Part shown: in pieces, positions 10,474 through 20,660 of the stretch
Numbering within the stretch: the first letter of the stretch is position 1
Layout: each line of letters starts with the position of its first letter
Translations under genes and position numbers: made by a program
Notes under the pieces: model-generated
What the model saw: the letters and a program-made list of their open reading frames with translations, nothing else
Databases searched by the model: none
What the model was told of the DNA's origin: nothing
Source: Medakamo hakoo
Taxonomy: Eukaryota > Chlorophyta > Trebouxiophyceae > Coccomyxaceae
DNA: 64,000 nucleotides
Assembly (NCBI GenBank): GCA_026636295.1
Contig: CP089454.1
Coordinates: forward strand, 1,116,001 to 1,180,000
Reading direction: 5' to 3'

Positions 10474-11445
10474 TCACGCGTGCGCCGCGCCCTCCGCCAC
10501 GGCCTTCATCTTCTCATCCGCGTACGCGTCCCTGCCTCCCGCCGCGCAAAACGCACTGAACGACTCGTACTTCGGCTTCCACCCGCCCAGCGCCGCCCGC
10601 GTGTGCGGGTTGGCCATGCGCTTTCCCTTGGAGGGCCCGTCGTCGGGGCCGCCAAAGGAGATGGGGCCGGGGGGCGGGACGCCGCCCGGGCAGGCGGCGG
10701 GGCAGGCGGCGGCGGCGGCCGTCATGTCCGCAAAGCTCACGGGCGCGCCATCGCAGCCCAGGAACACCTCCCCCCTCCACGCCCCGCCGGGCGGGGAGCC
10801 GGCGCCGTCCAGGATGGCCGCCGCCAGGCCCGCCGCATCCTCGTAGTGCAGCAGGTTGACGATGTACGCCCCGCTGCGCCCGGGCACGAGCCCGCCGGGC
10901 GCTTTGAGGAAGAAGGCGTGCGCGCCCCGGGTGGCGTGGTACAGGCCGGCCAGGCGCAGGACGCAGCCGCCCGCGGCCAGGACGGCGTCCTCGGCCGCGA
11001 GCAGGGCGTCGGTCCGCGGCGAGTCGCCCACCGCCACGGTCGGCGAGCGCTCGTCCGCCGGCCCGCCGTCGTCCACGGCCAGGACGCCGGCCGAGCCCGT
11101 AAAGACAAAGCAGGCGCCCGGCGCGGACGCGTCCCACTGCGCCAGCGCGGCGCGCAGGGCGGCCGGGTAGTCGGGCGCGCCCGACGGCGGCGCGGCAAAC
11201 GCGACTTTCGCATACCGCTCACCCGTCGCGTCGCGTCCCGTCCGGGGGGCGAAGCCCAGGGCGGCCAACGCCGCGTGGCGGGCGGGCGTGTTGGTCTGGG
11301 CGACGACGGTGGAGGACGGGTGGGCGGCCTTCCACAGGACGCCCAGGTAGGCACCGAGCACGCCCGGCCCGACGACCAGCAAGTCGTCGGGCGCTGGGGA
11401 GGCCGGAATGGACGGGGACGCGGCGGCGGCGGCGGTGCTGGTCAT
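10474..11445 (-). CDS. NAD(P)-binding Rossmann protein, epimerase/SDR-like
   Basis: One coding exon, 323 residues. LLVVGPGVLGAYLG near residues 22-35 is the glycine-rich dinucleotide loop. RLAGLYHATRGAHAFF and NLLHYEDAAGLAAAIL match the extended-SDR, NAD-dependent epimerase/dehydratase pattern seen in YeeZ-like proteins. The classical YxxxK catalytic pair is not evident, so it may be an atypical member. The ATG at 11445 gives a short Ala/Ser/Thr leader before the fold. A possible 5' UTR intron (donor near 11667, acceptor near 11510) lies upstream. Substrate unknown. Confidence 0.75.
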   Translation of the reverse strand: MTSTAAAAASPSIPASPAPDDLLVVGPGVLGAYLGVLWKAAHPSSTVVAQTNTPARHAALAALGFAPRTGRDATGERYAKVAFAAPPSGAPDYPAALRAALAQWDASAPGACFVFTGSAGVLAVDDGGPADERSPTVAVGDSPRTDALLAAEDAVLAAGGCVLRLAGLYHATRGAHAFFLKAPGGLVPGRSGAYIVNLLHYEDAAGLAAAILDGAGSPPGGAWRGEVFLGCDGAPVSFADMTAAAAACPAACPGGVPPPGPISFGGPDDGPSKGKRMANPHTRAALGGWKPKYESFSAFCAAGGRDAYADEKMKAVAEGAAHA

Positions 11446-12197
11446 GTGGGGAGGGCGTCGACGGGAGGAGCGCGGCCGGGCGGTGGTGGTGCGGGGTGGA
11501 GCGGGCCTGGGCGCGGCGGACGCGGCGGCCGGGCGGGGGAGGCGGCGGCTGGGGTGGGGTGGGGGTGGGTGAGGGAGATGAGGCGAGCAACGGCGCGATG
11601 CGGCCTGACAAAAAAAAACGGGCCGCCCGTGCGCACTGTCCCCCCTCCCAACTCCCCAAAACCTCACCTGGTCGACGGACACACGCTAGCGGTCAGTGTA
11701 GATAGGCGGGACCGGGCCTGGCCGGCGGCGCGCATTCTTTTTGAGCGGTGTTTGGAGAGCAGCGCCCGCCAAGCCGAACGCGTGAGTGAAAGCAGCGTTT
11801 GTTTGGTCTCTCTCCCTCTCTCTTGCCTCTCTCTCACGCTCACGCTTTTTCTTTTACAAGTTTTTGATTAACGCCCAGGCCGGTCGCAGTGCGGCCTGAG
11901 TCAATGCAAGGGGAGAAAAAAGAGTCGTGCGGAGGCATTGGAAAAAAGCCGGGGGGGGGGGGGGCACCAACCCGGGCCCGGGTCGGTCGAGCAAAAAAAT
12001 GGTGGAAGGGGGAGGGAAAGGCGCGCCAGGTTGGGGAGACAGCGCGCACGCCACCCGCCGCCCCTCCCTCATCTCAGAGAGAGGGCGCGCCGTCCACGTG
12101 CACGCCGCTGCTCCCCCCAACAAGGCCGCGCACGGCTGATGGGGGGGGGGGAATCGAAAAAAAGCAGTCCTCAGCTGTCTCTCACTCTCATCGCGCC
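11446..12197. other. intergenic: 5' region of SDR gene and 3' region of GS-like gene
   Basis: Both neighbours read leftwards. The sequence holds pyrimidine runs, a G-run near 11950 and another near 12140. A minus-strand TGTAA (TTACA at 11854-11858), a common green-algal polyadenylation motif, lies about 340 nt past the GS-like stop. I see no gene. Confidence 0.45.
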
Positions 12198-14488
12198 TCA
12201 CGTCCGCACGCCCGCAGACGACGCGCCGCTGGGCGAGGCGGCGCCACGGGCGGCGCCTTGCCACGTGGGCGGCGTGCCCGGCAGGTGGGCGGCGGCGGCG
12301 GCGGCGGAGGCGCGGGCGCCCCGGCGCCGCCGCGGCCCCGAGTCGCCCTCCTCGCCCACTTCCGGCTCTTCTTCCGGGCGCGGCGCGTACCGCCGCCGCT
12401 CCTCCTCGTACACGCCGCCTTCGTCCTCGTCGTCGTCGTCATCAAACATGTCGGCGTCATCCCCGAATTCGCTGTCGGAGACGTCGTCGTCGTCGTCGTC
12501 GTCGTCGTACAAGTCCTCGTCGTCGTCGCTGCACCACCCGTCCTCCTGCACCGGCCGCTCGTCCTCGGCCGACGACTCGTCAAAGGCTTCCATCAGGCAG
12601 GGCGCTTGCGAGGCGGCGGCCGTCGCGGCGCCGCCCAGGACGCCCGCGACCTCGCCGGCGAGGCCGGAGCACAGCAGGGCGGAGACGACGAGGTAGGGGT
12701 CGCACCCGCCGGCCGGGCGCCGGTCCTCCACGTGGCCGCGCCCGTGGGCGGCGACGGCGGCCGGGATGCGCAGCGAGGCCGCCCGGTCTTCGACGCCGGC
12801 TGTGAAGGGCGGGATGGCGGCGGACAGGGCCGGGCTGTCGGCCAGCCTGTGGGCGGCGCCGGCGAGGAGGGCGGCGGCGGCCAGGTCGGACCGCCCGGCC
12901 ACGAGCGCGAGCCGCGCGGCCGCCCCCGGGCCGTACACCAGGACGTGCGCCGCGTGCGTGGCCCGCAGCCGGCCGACCGTGGCCTCCAGGGCGGCCCAGG
13001 CAGGGGAGGAGGGGGCGGGCGCGGGCGCGGCGGGCGGCGGCGCGGCGGGCTGACCGTCCGCGCGCGCGCCTTCCCCCGCGCCGCCGGGCGGCGTGGCCGG
13101 GCCCGCGAGCGGGGGGGACGCCGTCGACGCGCCCGGCACGGGCACGGCCCGGGCACGGGCCGCCGCCTCACAACTGTCGCCGCCGCCGCGCGTCGCGCGC
13201 GTGGAAAACTTGAAAAACGCGCCGTTGCCGGCAAAGCCCGCGGCCGCCGCGGCCGACAGGCGGGCCGCGACCTCGGCCGGTCCGCCACCGCCGGCGGTGA
13301 AGGGGGCCGGCAGCGCGTCCACGCACGCCACCAGCCCCGCGTCCGCTGCAATGCGCACCAGCAGGTGGCGGGCGACGACCAGGGCGTCGGCCGCGGCCAG
13401 GCCGGGCAGCGGCCCGAGCGTGAAAGACCACTGCCCGGGCGCGGCCTCGGCGCGCGCCGCAGCCGGGGCCAGGCCCGCGCGGGCGCAGGCCGCCAGGTGC
13501 GCGTCGGCGACGGCCCGGCCCGGTGCTGCGGGCGAGCAGGCGGCGTGGTGGCCGCGGTGTTCGGTGTCGGACGGCCAGCCTGTATGTGTGGGGGGATGGG
13601 TGGGCGTGGGACGGGTGGGGGTGGAGGTGTGAGGAACGGGGTTGCATCTCCTACGGGGCCGAAGGAGAGGGGAGGCGCGCGTCCCTGCCGGCCTGGGACG
13701 CCCCTGCCGCCCGCGCTTTTCATCGGGACGCCGTGCCAGGCGCCACGGCATGACATCGCGCTGGGCGGAGAGCGACGTGTGGGCCGGCAAGGCCTCCCCG
13801 CCGCCTGTTTTTTTGCCGGGCGAGGTGTCGCCCGGAATCGGGCGCCGATTCTCTCACCGCTCGCCCCTGCCCTTCAACCCGACTCACCTATGACCCGGCC
13901 GCTGCCGCTCTCATGCAGTGTGTACTGTTGTGTCACCGTGAACAGGGCGTCCGCGTCCGCGCACGCATCGCACACGACGGCCGCGGGCGCGCGGGTGTTG
14001 GCCCGCGTCGGGCGCAGCGCGGGGCCGGAGCCGGGGCGGGGCGGCGCAAAGGTTTCGCACAGGGCCAGGACGCCGCCCGGGCGCAGGGGGTCGTCGTACA
14101 CAGCCCGTGGTTTTAAAAAGACGGTGGAGGGAGGCGCAGGCAGGCAGCCGGGCAGGGGCACGGGCGGGCCGGCCGCCGCCGCCGAGCCGCCGCCGCTCGT
14201 GCTGCTCCACAGCGGCAGCACGTCGGCGCTCCACGGCCGGCCGGGGCGCGGCCGCGCCACGTCCGCCAGCACGCGGGACGCGCACTTGACGTCGGCCGGT
14301 CCGCCCGGGCCCACCCACAGGTACTCCGCGAACAGCGGGCCGGCGTGGGCCGGCGCCGCAACGGGCGGCGCATGCGCAAACGCGGCCGTGAACTGGAGGC
14401 CAGCTTTGCCTTGGCCGCCGCCGCCGGCCGCGCAGACGCCGGGCGGCAGGGGCGCGCCCACCGCCGAAAAGACGGGGGCGCCCTGCAT
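12198..14488 (-). CDS. glutamine-synthetase-like protein with degenerate active site and acidic tail
   Basis: Two exons, 14488-13888 and 13579-12198 (phase 1), give 660 residues. The whole length of eukaryotic GSII can be followed: FAEYLWVG, YDDPLRPGG, QQYTL, GWPS, APGQWSFTLGPLPG, KFSTRATR, AHVLVYG and EDRRPAGGCDPY. Catalytic elements are eroded: the Asp/Gly loop after the first strand is an unrelated S/G/A stretch, the two glutamates of EQEY are T186 and Q188, and the GxGxHxN nucleotide site reads NGAFFK. EDRRPA and one active-site Glu survive. A C-terminal tail of about 130 residues is Asp/Glu-rich, then basic. GS normally joins ammonia to glutamate; this protein looks like a pseudoenzyme or has a new role. 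It begins 120 nt after the HAP2 stop on the same strand. Confidence 0.8.
13816..13850. repeat. two back-to-back perfect hairpins in the GS-like intron
   Basis: CCGGGCGA/TCGCCCGG with a 4-nt loop (13816-13835) is followed directly by AATCGG/CCGATT with a 3-nt loop (13836-13850). Both lie inside the 308-nt intron of the GS-like gene. Confidence 0.85.
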
Positions 14489-14608
14489 CCCTGTGTGTGG
14501 GGCAGGAGAGGAGGAGGGCCTCCCGCACCGCGGGCGCGAGGGCAGAGAGGTGACAGTCCAAGTGAGAGGGGGGAAACGTCGCTCTGCAGGCGACGCTCCC
14601 CGCGCGCG

Positions 14609-17099
14609 TCACGGTGCGGCGACCGACGGCCGCCGCCTCCTGCGCGAGCAGCAGCAGCTGCAGGCCGCCCGGCCCAGGCGCCACCACCACCCCCGGACGC
14701 AGCCGAGGACGGCCACGCCCAGTCCAGCCGCCACACCCAGCCCCGCCGCGACCGACGCCAACACCTCCCGCCAGCACCGCGCCCGCAGGCGGCACCCAAA
14801 GTCGCGCCACCACGACGGGCACGCGGCCGCGCACGCGGCCCGGCCGGCCCGCCCCGCGCCCGCGCCCGTCCCGCCCCCGCCCGGGTCCTGGGGCGGGGGC
14901 GCCACGGCCGTGGCGTTGATGGCAAACCGCACGGTCTGCGACGCGGACAGCGCGCCCGCCGCGTCCAGCACGCCGACGTCGCAGGCGGCGGCCGCGACGC
15001 CGGCCGCCGACGTCGCGGCCAGCGGGAACTCGACGACCGCAGCGCCGCCCGGCCGCAGCGCCGCCACGGCCGCCGGCGGGTCCAGCACCCCGCCCGAACA
15101 CCGGGACACGGTCACGGTGAAGGCCGACGCGACGGCGCCGGCGTTGCGGACGGTGACGACGAGCGCGCCCGCGCCGGACAGGGCCTGGAACGACGCGCTC
15201 GGACCGCAGCCGGCCAGCGACGGCGGCGGCGCCAGCACGGCGCCCGCCGCCGGCCGCGCGCAGACGACCGCGCCGTCGATGACGCCCGCCGCCACGGCCG
15301 TCACCACCCTCAACCCGGCCGCGTCCAGGGACAGGGACACGACGGACGACGCGGTCGACGGCAGGGGCAGGCCCAGCCACAGCGGCCCGCCCGGCGACCG
15401 CCGAAACGCCTGGCGCGCGCCGGGCGCGCCGCCGCCCCACCGGGCCAGGCGGTAGAGCGGGCCCGCGCCCGCCGCCACGCGGGCGGCGTCGGCGGCGGCC
15501 AGGTCGGACAGCTGGTTGGACAGGCAGGTGCCGGCGGGCTGGGCGCACGCGTTCTGTGTGTGTGTGGAGAAGGGAGGGAGGCGGCTGGTGGGGTGAGGGG
15601 GCAGGGGCGAGCCGAACCCCAACCCCCCCTCTGCCTCCCCCCCCCCTCACCGGCTGCGCCCGAAACGCGGCGTAACTCGTCCCCGCCCGGTCGCACTCCG
15701 TCCCGGACAGCGACGTGAGCGACCGGTCCACCATGAGCCAGTCGGACAGGTTGGAGGTCAGGGCGGACGCGGGCGTGGAGCCTGGCACACGATGGGGGGA
15801 GGGGGAGGGGGGGAGGGTGTGTGGCGTGGGCACGCGCGCATCTGCGCCTCCCCCTCCCCTCCCCCCCCCCCCCACGCACCGGGCGGGAACGGCACCATCA
15901 GCACATGCCCGCCAAAGTCCGGCATGGCCCGGTATGTGGCGAGGTCGCCCAGGAGGCGGGCCGCCGCCCTCGCCGTCGGCGACGCGGCCGCCGGGACGGA
16001 CGGCGACAGGGCGAGCGTCGCCGACGACGCGGCGGACCCGCCCCCGCCGACGGTCACGGTCACGTTGAGCCCAAAGTCCAGCTGGCCGGGCCCGACGTCG
16101 TAGCCCGCGTACCACAGCGGGTCGTGGCGCAGGCAGTGCGCGGAGCCGGGCAGGATGAGCCAGGAGGACAGCAGGTTGCAGTCCAGGTTGGCGCGCGTGG
16201 CTGGGTGGGGAGGGTGGGTGGGTGGTGGTGGTGGGTGGTGGTGGGGGAGTGGTCGAGTGGACGGGGAGGCACCCCCGCCCGTGCACCCCCCTCACACACA
16301 CCACCCACCCTGCGTCGACCCGCCGCCCAGCGTGTCCGATCCAGCCTGGTCCAGGCTGCACGCACAGCAAAAGCCCTGGGAGGCGGGCACGCGCGCGCCC
16401 GTCACCGTGTCGGTCGCCCACCCGCACGTGGGCGAGCCGGACGCGGCCCCGTCGTCGCACGCCAGCGACGGAAAGCCCAGCCCCGTCCGGATGATGAGCT
16501 CGGTCGGTTTGGCGTTGAACGACCTGACGTAGGTGAGCGGGTAGGTGGCGTACGCCGGCGTCTTGGTGAGGGTGACGGTCACCGGGGCCGCCAGGTCGAC
16601 GCACCCGCACGCCGGGTCGGCCGCCCTGGAACAGGGGCACGGGCAGGCTCCGTCCGGGCTGCCCGCGCAGGCCAGGGACGCTTCCAGCCGGGTGGTGCCG
16701 GACAGGGCTGACCCGGCGTCGACGGCCAGCGAGATGAGGAGCTTGGTCGTGCAGTTGAGGGTGGCGTCGAAGGACTGAGAGGGGGGGGGGGGGGGAGGGG
16801 AGGGCGGGGTCGGGCGGGCGGGCGCGAGGGGGCACCCCCCCCCCCCCCCACCTGCCTCGCCGCCTTTTTGCTGCCTGGCGTGCGGCGGCGGGACCCTCTC
16901 CACGCAACACCCCTCCCCCCCCACAAACACCTACTGTGCCGTCATCCGTGCACGCCACGAGGCTGGAGGCGGAGATGAGGGAGTTGGCGGCCGTCGCGGC
17001 GAGCGTGGCGCACAGGCAGAGGAGGGAGAGGGCGGCCGCTGGAGGAGGTGGGAGGCTGGGCCGGCCGCCGTGGCGTCCTCGCCTGGGCGGCCCGGTCAT
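14609..17099 (-). CDS. HAP2: HAP2/GCS1 gamete membrane fusion protein
   Basis: Five exons: 17099-16935, 16774-16309, 16200-15880, 15781-15651 and 15553-14609, all phases consistent, 675 residues. Residues 1 to about 38 are a signal peptide. The cysteine-rich ectodomain carries the family hallmarks QGFCCAC (189-194), AHCLRHDPLWYAGYDVG, and GTECDRAGTSYAAFRAQ followed across the last intron by GTCLSNQLSDL. One transmembrane helix lies near 625-647, then a short cysteine- and arginine-rich cytosolic tail, as in known HAP2 proteins. HAP2 is a class II fusogen that merges gamete membranes in algae, plants and protists. All key regions look intact, which implies selection for sexual fusion. It is divergent from aspartate aminotransferase across 681 bp. 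Confidence 0.95.
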
Positions 17100-17780
17100 G
17101 AAGGGGGTGGGGAGGTCGAGGGAGGGCGAGGCGCTGTGCTCCCCGACCCGCTGGCCAGATGCAGGGCGCGCCTCGCGCGAGGCGCGCGGTGGAAGAAAAG
17201 GAATGAAAAGGAGTGGTTGGTTGGTCGGTGCCTCCCTCCCCTCCACTCCCGCCGTCGCCCTCGCCGCGACACAGCGAAAAAAACGAAAGAAAAAACCTCG
17301 TCACTCTCACAACCTGCCGCCCACCCGCCCCTCACCTTTGCATGCTGTCATCGCTCAAGCCTGGCGTCGTGTTTGGTGGTCGGGTGAGTCTCGAATTCTG
17401 TGGGTTGTTGGGCGTGTTGTTTTTTTTTCGGCGCTCGCCTCCCTCTCGCGCCGCCCTACAATTTGCACGTCGGAGCGTCGCGACCGGCCACCCAGCCACC
17501 CGCCTGATGCCGCCCTCCACGGCTGCGGGTACCAGACACGCCTCGCATTGTTGTCGAAGCACCATCTGTGTCAGCGGGCCGCTCTACACCCCACACGCCT
17601 CCGCCAAGGAAAGGCCGTCGGCGCCCCCTCGATCGGGCCTAGCCACTCGACCCCGACTCCCCATCCCACCCCACTCTTCACCAGGCCGTCCTCCCCGCCC
17701 TCGCCCGCACCGCCCGCTCCATCGTCGGAGGGCCGCCCTCCCACCACCACCACTCCTCCCGCTCGCTCGCCGCGCTTGCC
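17100..17780. other. divergent promoter region between HAP2 and aspartate aminotransferase
   Basis: Both genes start from this 681-bp stretch. It contains A-runs near 17280-17300, a T-run near 17420 and long pyrimidine-rich leader sequence before the ATG at 17781. I found no conserved protein-coding frame and cannot name specific factor sites. Confidence 0.5.
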
Positions 17781-19368
17781 ATGCCGTCGTCTGAAGCCGC
17801 CACGTCCGCCAAATCCGTGCTGGACGGCGTGCCCCAGGCCCCGCCCGACCCGATCCTCGGCGTGTCGGAAGCGTTCCGCCGGGACAGCCACCCGGACCGC
17901 CTGAACCTGGGCGTGGGCGCCTACCGCACCGAGGAGGGGCAGCCCTGGGTGTTGCCCGTCGTGCGGGAGGCGGAGGCGCGCCTGCTGGCGGGCGGCGGCG
18001 ACAAGGAGTACCTGCCGATCGAGGGCCTGGCCGACTTCAACGCGGCGACCGTCCGCCTGTTGCTCGGCGACGCCTCGCCGGCGCTGGCCGAGCGCCGGGT
18101 CGCCACCATCCAGGGCCTGTCTGGGACGGGGTCGCTGCGCGTCGGCGCCGCCTTCCTCGCCAAGTTCCGCCCGGCCGGCACGGTCGTCTACTGTTCCGAC
18201 CCGACGTGGGGCAACCACTTCAACATTTTCGGGGACGCCGGCCTGGAGACGCGCAAGTACCGTTACTTTGACCCCAAGACGGTGGGCCTGGACTTTGAGG
18301 GCATGGTGGCCGACCTGCGGTCCGCGCCGGAAGGGTCGGTCATCGTGCTGCACGGTGCGTTCCGTCGTCTCCTGTTGTTTGGGGTGGGGGTGGGCGCACT
18401 GGGTGAGAGCGCACCGCCGGGGGACACACTCTCTGGGCGCGCTCCGGGCAGCAGTGATTTTCAAGTCCGTCAGGGCGCGCCTCCATTTTTCCTCCGATGG
18501 CCGACCCCTGAAAGCAAGCGACACTGCGAGAGCAGAGTTTTACTGGAGCGGCAGACGTACTGGCCCGCCGCCGCGCCCCGGTGGGCGGCGTTTTTGGCAA
18601 TAGGTGGTCGCCCCACACTCCCGGGAAACGGCGCAAGAGGAAACACCCACCTCCGCCCCCTCCCACCCCTCCCACCCACCCACCAACACACCCACAGGGT
18701 GCGCCCACAACCCCACCGGCGTCGACCCCACCCGCGAGCAGTGGGCGGCCATCGCGGACGTGTGCGCGGCCCGGGGCCACCTCCCCTTCTTCGACGTCGC
18801 TTACCAAGGCTTCGCGTCCGGCGACTTGGACGCCGACGCCTGGGCGCCCCGGTACTTTGCGCACGAGCGGGGGCTGGAGATCCTGGTGGCGCAGTCCTAC
18901 TCCAAGAACCTGGGCCTGTACTGCGAGCGCGTCGGCGCTTTGAACTTTGTGCTGGCCGAGCCGGGCGCCGCGGCCCGGTCGCTGTCCCAGGCCAAGCGCA
19001 TCGCGCGCGCGCTGTACTCCAACCCGCCCGCCCACGGCGCCCGCATTGCGGCGACGGTCGTGGGCGACCCCGCCCTGTTCGCCCAGTGGAAGGCGGAGAT
19101 GGCGACGATGGCCGGCCGCATCAAAGAAGTGCGCGGGCGCCTGGCGGCCGAACTGGCGGCCGCCGCGCCCGACCGCGACTGGTCCTTCGTCACCCGCCAG
19201 ATCGGCATGTTCTCCTTCACGGGCCTGACGCCGCCGCAGGTGCAGCGCATGACGGAGACGCACCACGTGTACATGACGGGCGACGGGCGCATCTCGCTGG
19301 CGGGCCTGTCCAGCGCGAAGGCGGCGTACTTGGCTGCGGCCATGGCCGACTGTGTGAAAAACGCCTGA
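17781..19368 (+). CDS. aspartate aminotransferase
   Basis: Two exons, 17781-18354 and 18698-19368 (phase 1), give 414 residues. The class I PLP fold is complete: LNLGVGAYRTEEGQPWVLPVV, SGTGSLRVGAAF, DPTWGNHFNIF, CAHNPTGVDPT just after the intron, FFDVAYQGFASGD, and SYSKNLGLY with K261 as the PLP Schiff-base lysine. The enzyme swaps the amino group between aspartate and 2-oxoglutarate. The ATG at 17781 gives a short leader of about 20 residues with no strong transit character, so a cytosolic form is more likely than an organellar one. The single intron is 343 nt. Confidence 0.96.
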
Positions 19369-19566
19369 GGTGGGGTGGGGGTCGGGGTGGGGGGGTGGGG
19401 GGCACACGCTCTTTGGCGGGGGGGTTTTCGAGAGACAGAGAGAGAAAGAGAGAGAGAGAAAGAGAGGCACGGCGGGCGCGCTGCGCGCCCCATTCTTTTT
19501 GATTTTTGAGTGTGCGTTTGTGTTTGTGTGGAACGACGGAGTTTTTTTACTTTTTTGGTTTTTTAT

Positions 19567-19612
19567 TTTACAGCTCCTCAAAGACTCACTTTTTACAGCT
19601 CCCCAATGACTC
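19567..19612 (-). terminator. duplicated TGTAA polyadenylation motif
   Basis: A roughly 22-bp unit is repeated in tandem (19567-19588 and 19591-19612). Read on the minus strand each copy contains AGCTGTAAAA, so TGTAA occurs twice, about 14 and 39 nt after the stop of the small secreted protein gene. TGTAA is the usual polyadenylation signal in green algae. The first copy overlaps the stop codon. Confidence 0.55.
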
Positions 19613-19979
19613 ATAACGCCTCGCCGAAGTCGACGCACCCGATCAGCGCCTCCCCGCCCGTCTGGGACAGGCGGCGGCCCTTCAGCATGTCCAGCTTGGC
19701 GAGCGTGATGTTTTTGATCTGGCAGGGCGTGGGTTTGGCGCCGGCCTTGACGATGCTCTCCAGCTCGTCCAGGATCGTGAATTTGGCGGCGTGCGCGGCC
19801 TCCGTCTTGTTCTTCAGCTCGTCGATCAGTGCAGCTTTTTTCTCGGCGACGAAATCGAATTTAGCGAGTTTGGTGCCGTTTTTGGCTCTGGCCAGGGCCG
19901 CGCCGGCTTCGCCGTAGGCAGAGACGGACGTCGTGGTCGTGGCCAAGGCGGCGACCAGGGCAAAGGCGATGCAACGCAT
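19611..19979 (-). CDS. small secreted protein, unknown
   Basis: One exon, 122 residues. Residues 1 to about 21 form a clear signal peptide ending TTTTSVSA. The mature part is charged and helical, with many Lys, Ala, Glu and Leu residues (KFDFVAEKKAALIDELKN). Two cysteines (in TPCQIKN and IGCVDF) could form one disulphide. N-glycosylation sequons occur (NGT, NKT, NIT). Its base use is less GC-rich than its neighbours and it has more Lys and Phe than most proteins here. I recognise no family. Confidence 0.7.
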   Translation of the reverse strand: MRCIAFALVAALATTTTSVSAYGEAGAALARAKNGTKLAKFDFVAEKKAALIDELKNKTEAAHAAKFTILDELESIVKAGAKPTPCQIKNITLAKLDMLKGRRLSQTGGEALIGCVDFGEAL

Positions 19980-20660
19980 GTTTGGTTTGGATGGGCGGAG
20001 AGTCTGGTGTGTGTGTGTGTGTGTGTGTGGGGGGGGGGCGTGTGTGTGTGGGGTGTGCGCGGGACGGACGTCTTACTCCCCCTCTCTCTCATCATGCCGG
20101 CCCGGCGGCATGATGAACAATGGCGGCATGGTGAGCGCGCACGTGAACGCCGTTGCTCGCGCAAATCTGTCTATTATCTCGCTCCGCCGCAACCGTGTGG
20201 CACGGCCTTCCCTGTCAACTCATCCACGCTTGCGCCGCCAGGCGTTAAAGCGCCCAAGCCGCATAGATGGGCGAGGAAGCGGAGAATCGACGCTTCCCTG
20301 GCTGGCGGCCGGTACAGGCCCCGGGCCGCGGACCAACCGCAATGCTCCCGCGCGCGGCCAGTGTGTCCGCGCGCCGGACAGATGGGGAGCCGGCTCCACG
20401 TCAATGATCCGTTTTTCAAGCGCAGTGAAGGCGTGACATCGCCACGCGCGGGTAGCTCAGGCCCGGAGGCCAGGAGCCGCCGCTCTCGTCCCATAACCGC
20501 ACCGTTTTTTCTTTGGTTTGTTCTGGTGACTCTCTCGAGGCCGAGTCTTTCAACTCGCTCAGACACCACCGTTCGCTGCTCCAACGGCGCTGCCGCGCGC
20601 GCCCGCACCACCACGCCACACCCCGCACATCAAATCGGCCCCGCCTGCGGTGCTGCAAAC
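19980..20660. other. divergent region between small secreted protein and Stt7-like kinase
   Basis: Contains a GT microsatellite followed by G-runs (about 20005-20055). The frame leading into the kinase stays open through most of it, so the kinase start is uncertain. No other gene was recognised. Confidence 0.45.

Noticed and set aside
12198-14488. GS-like gene as a pseudogene
   Set aside because: 660 codons stay open with a precise in-phase intron; the losses are confined to catalytic residues.
14609-17099. HAP2 as a captured viral class II fusogen
   Set aside because: It has the plant/algal HAP2-GCS1 signature, four introns and host-like base use, and no element ends or companion viral genes nearby.
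20446-20520. tRNA-like start (GGGTAGCTCAGG) resembling an A box
   Set aside because: No B box (GGTTCGA-like) or cloverleaf pairing follows within 90 nt.
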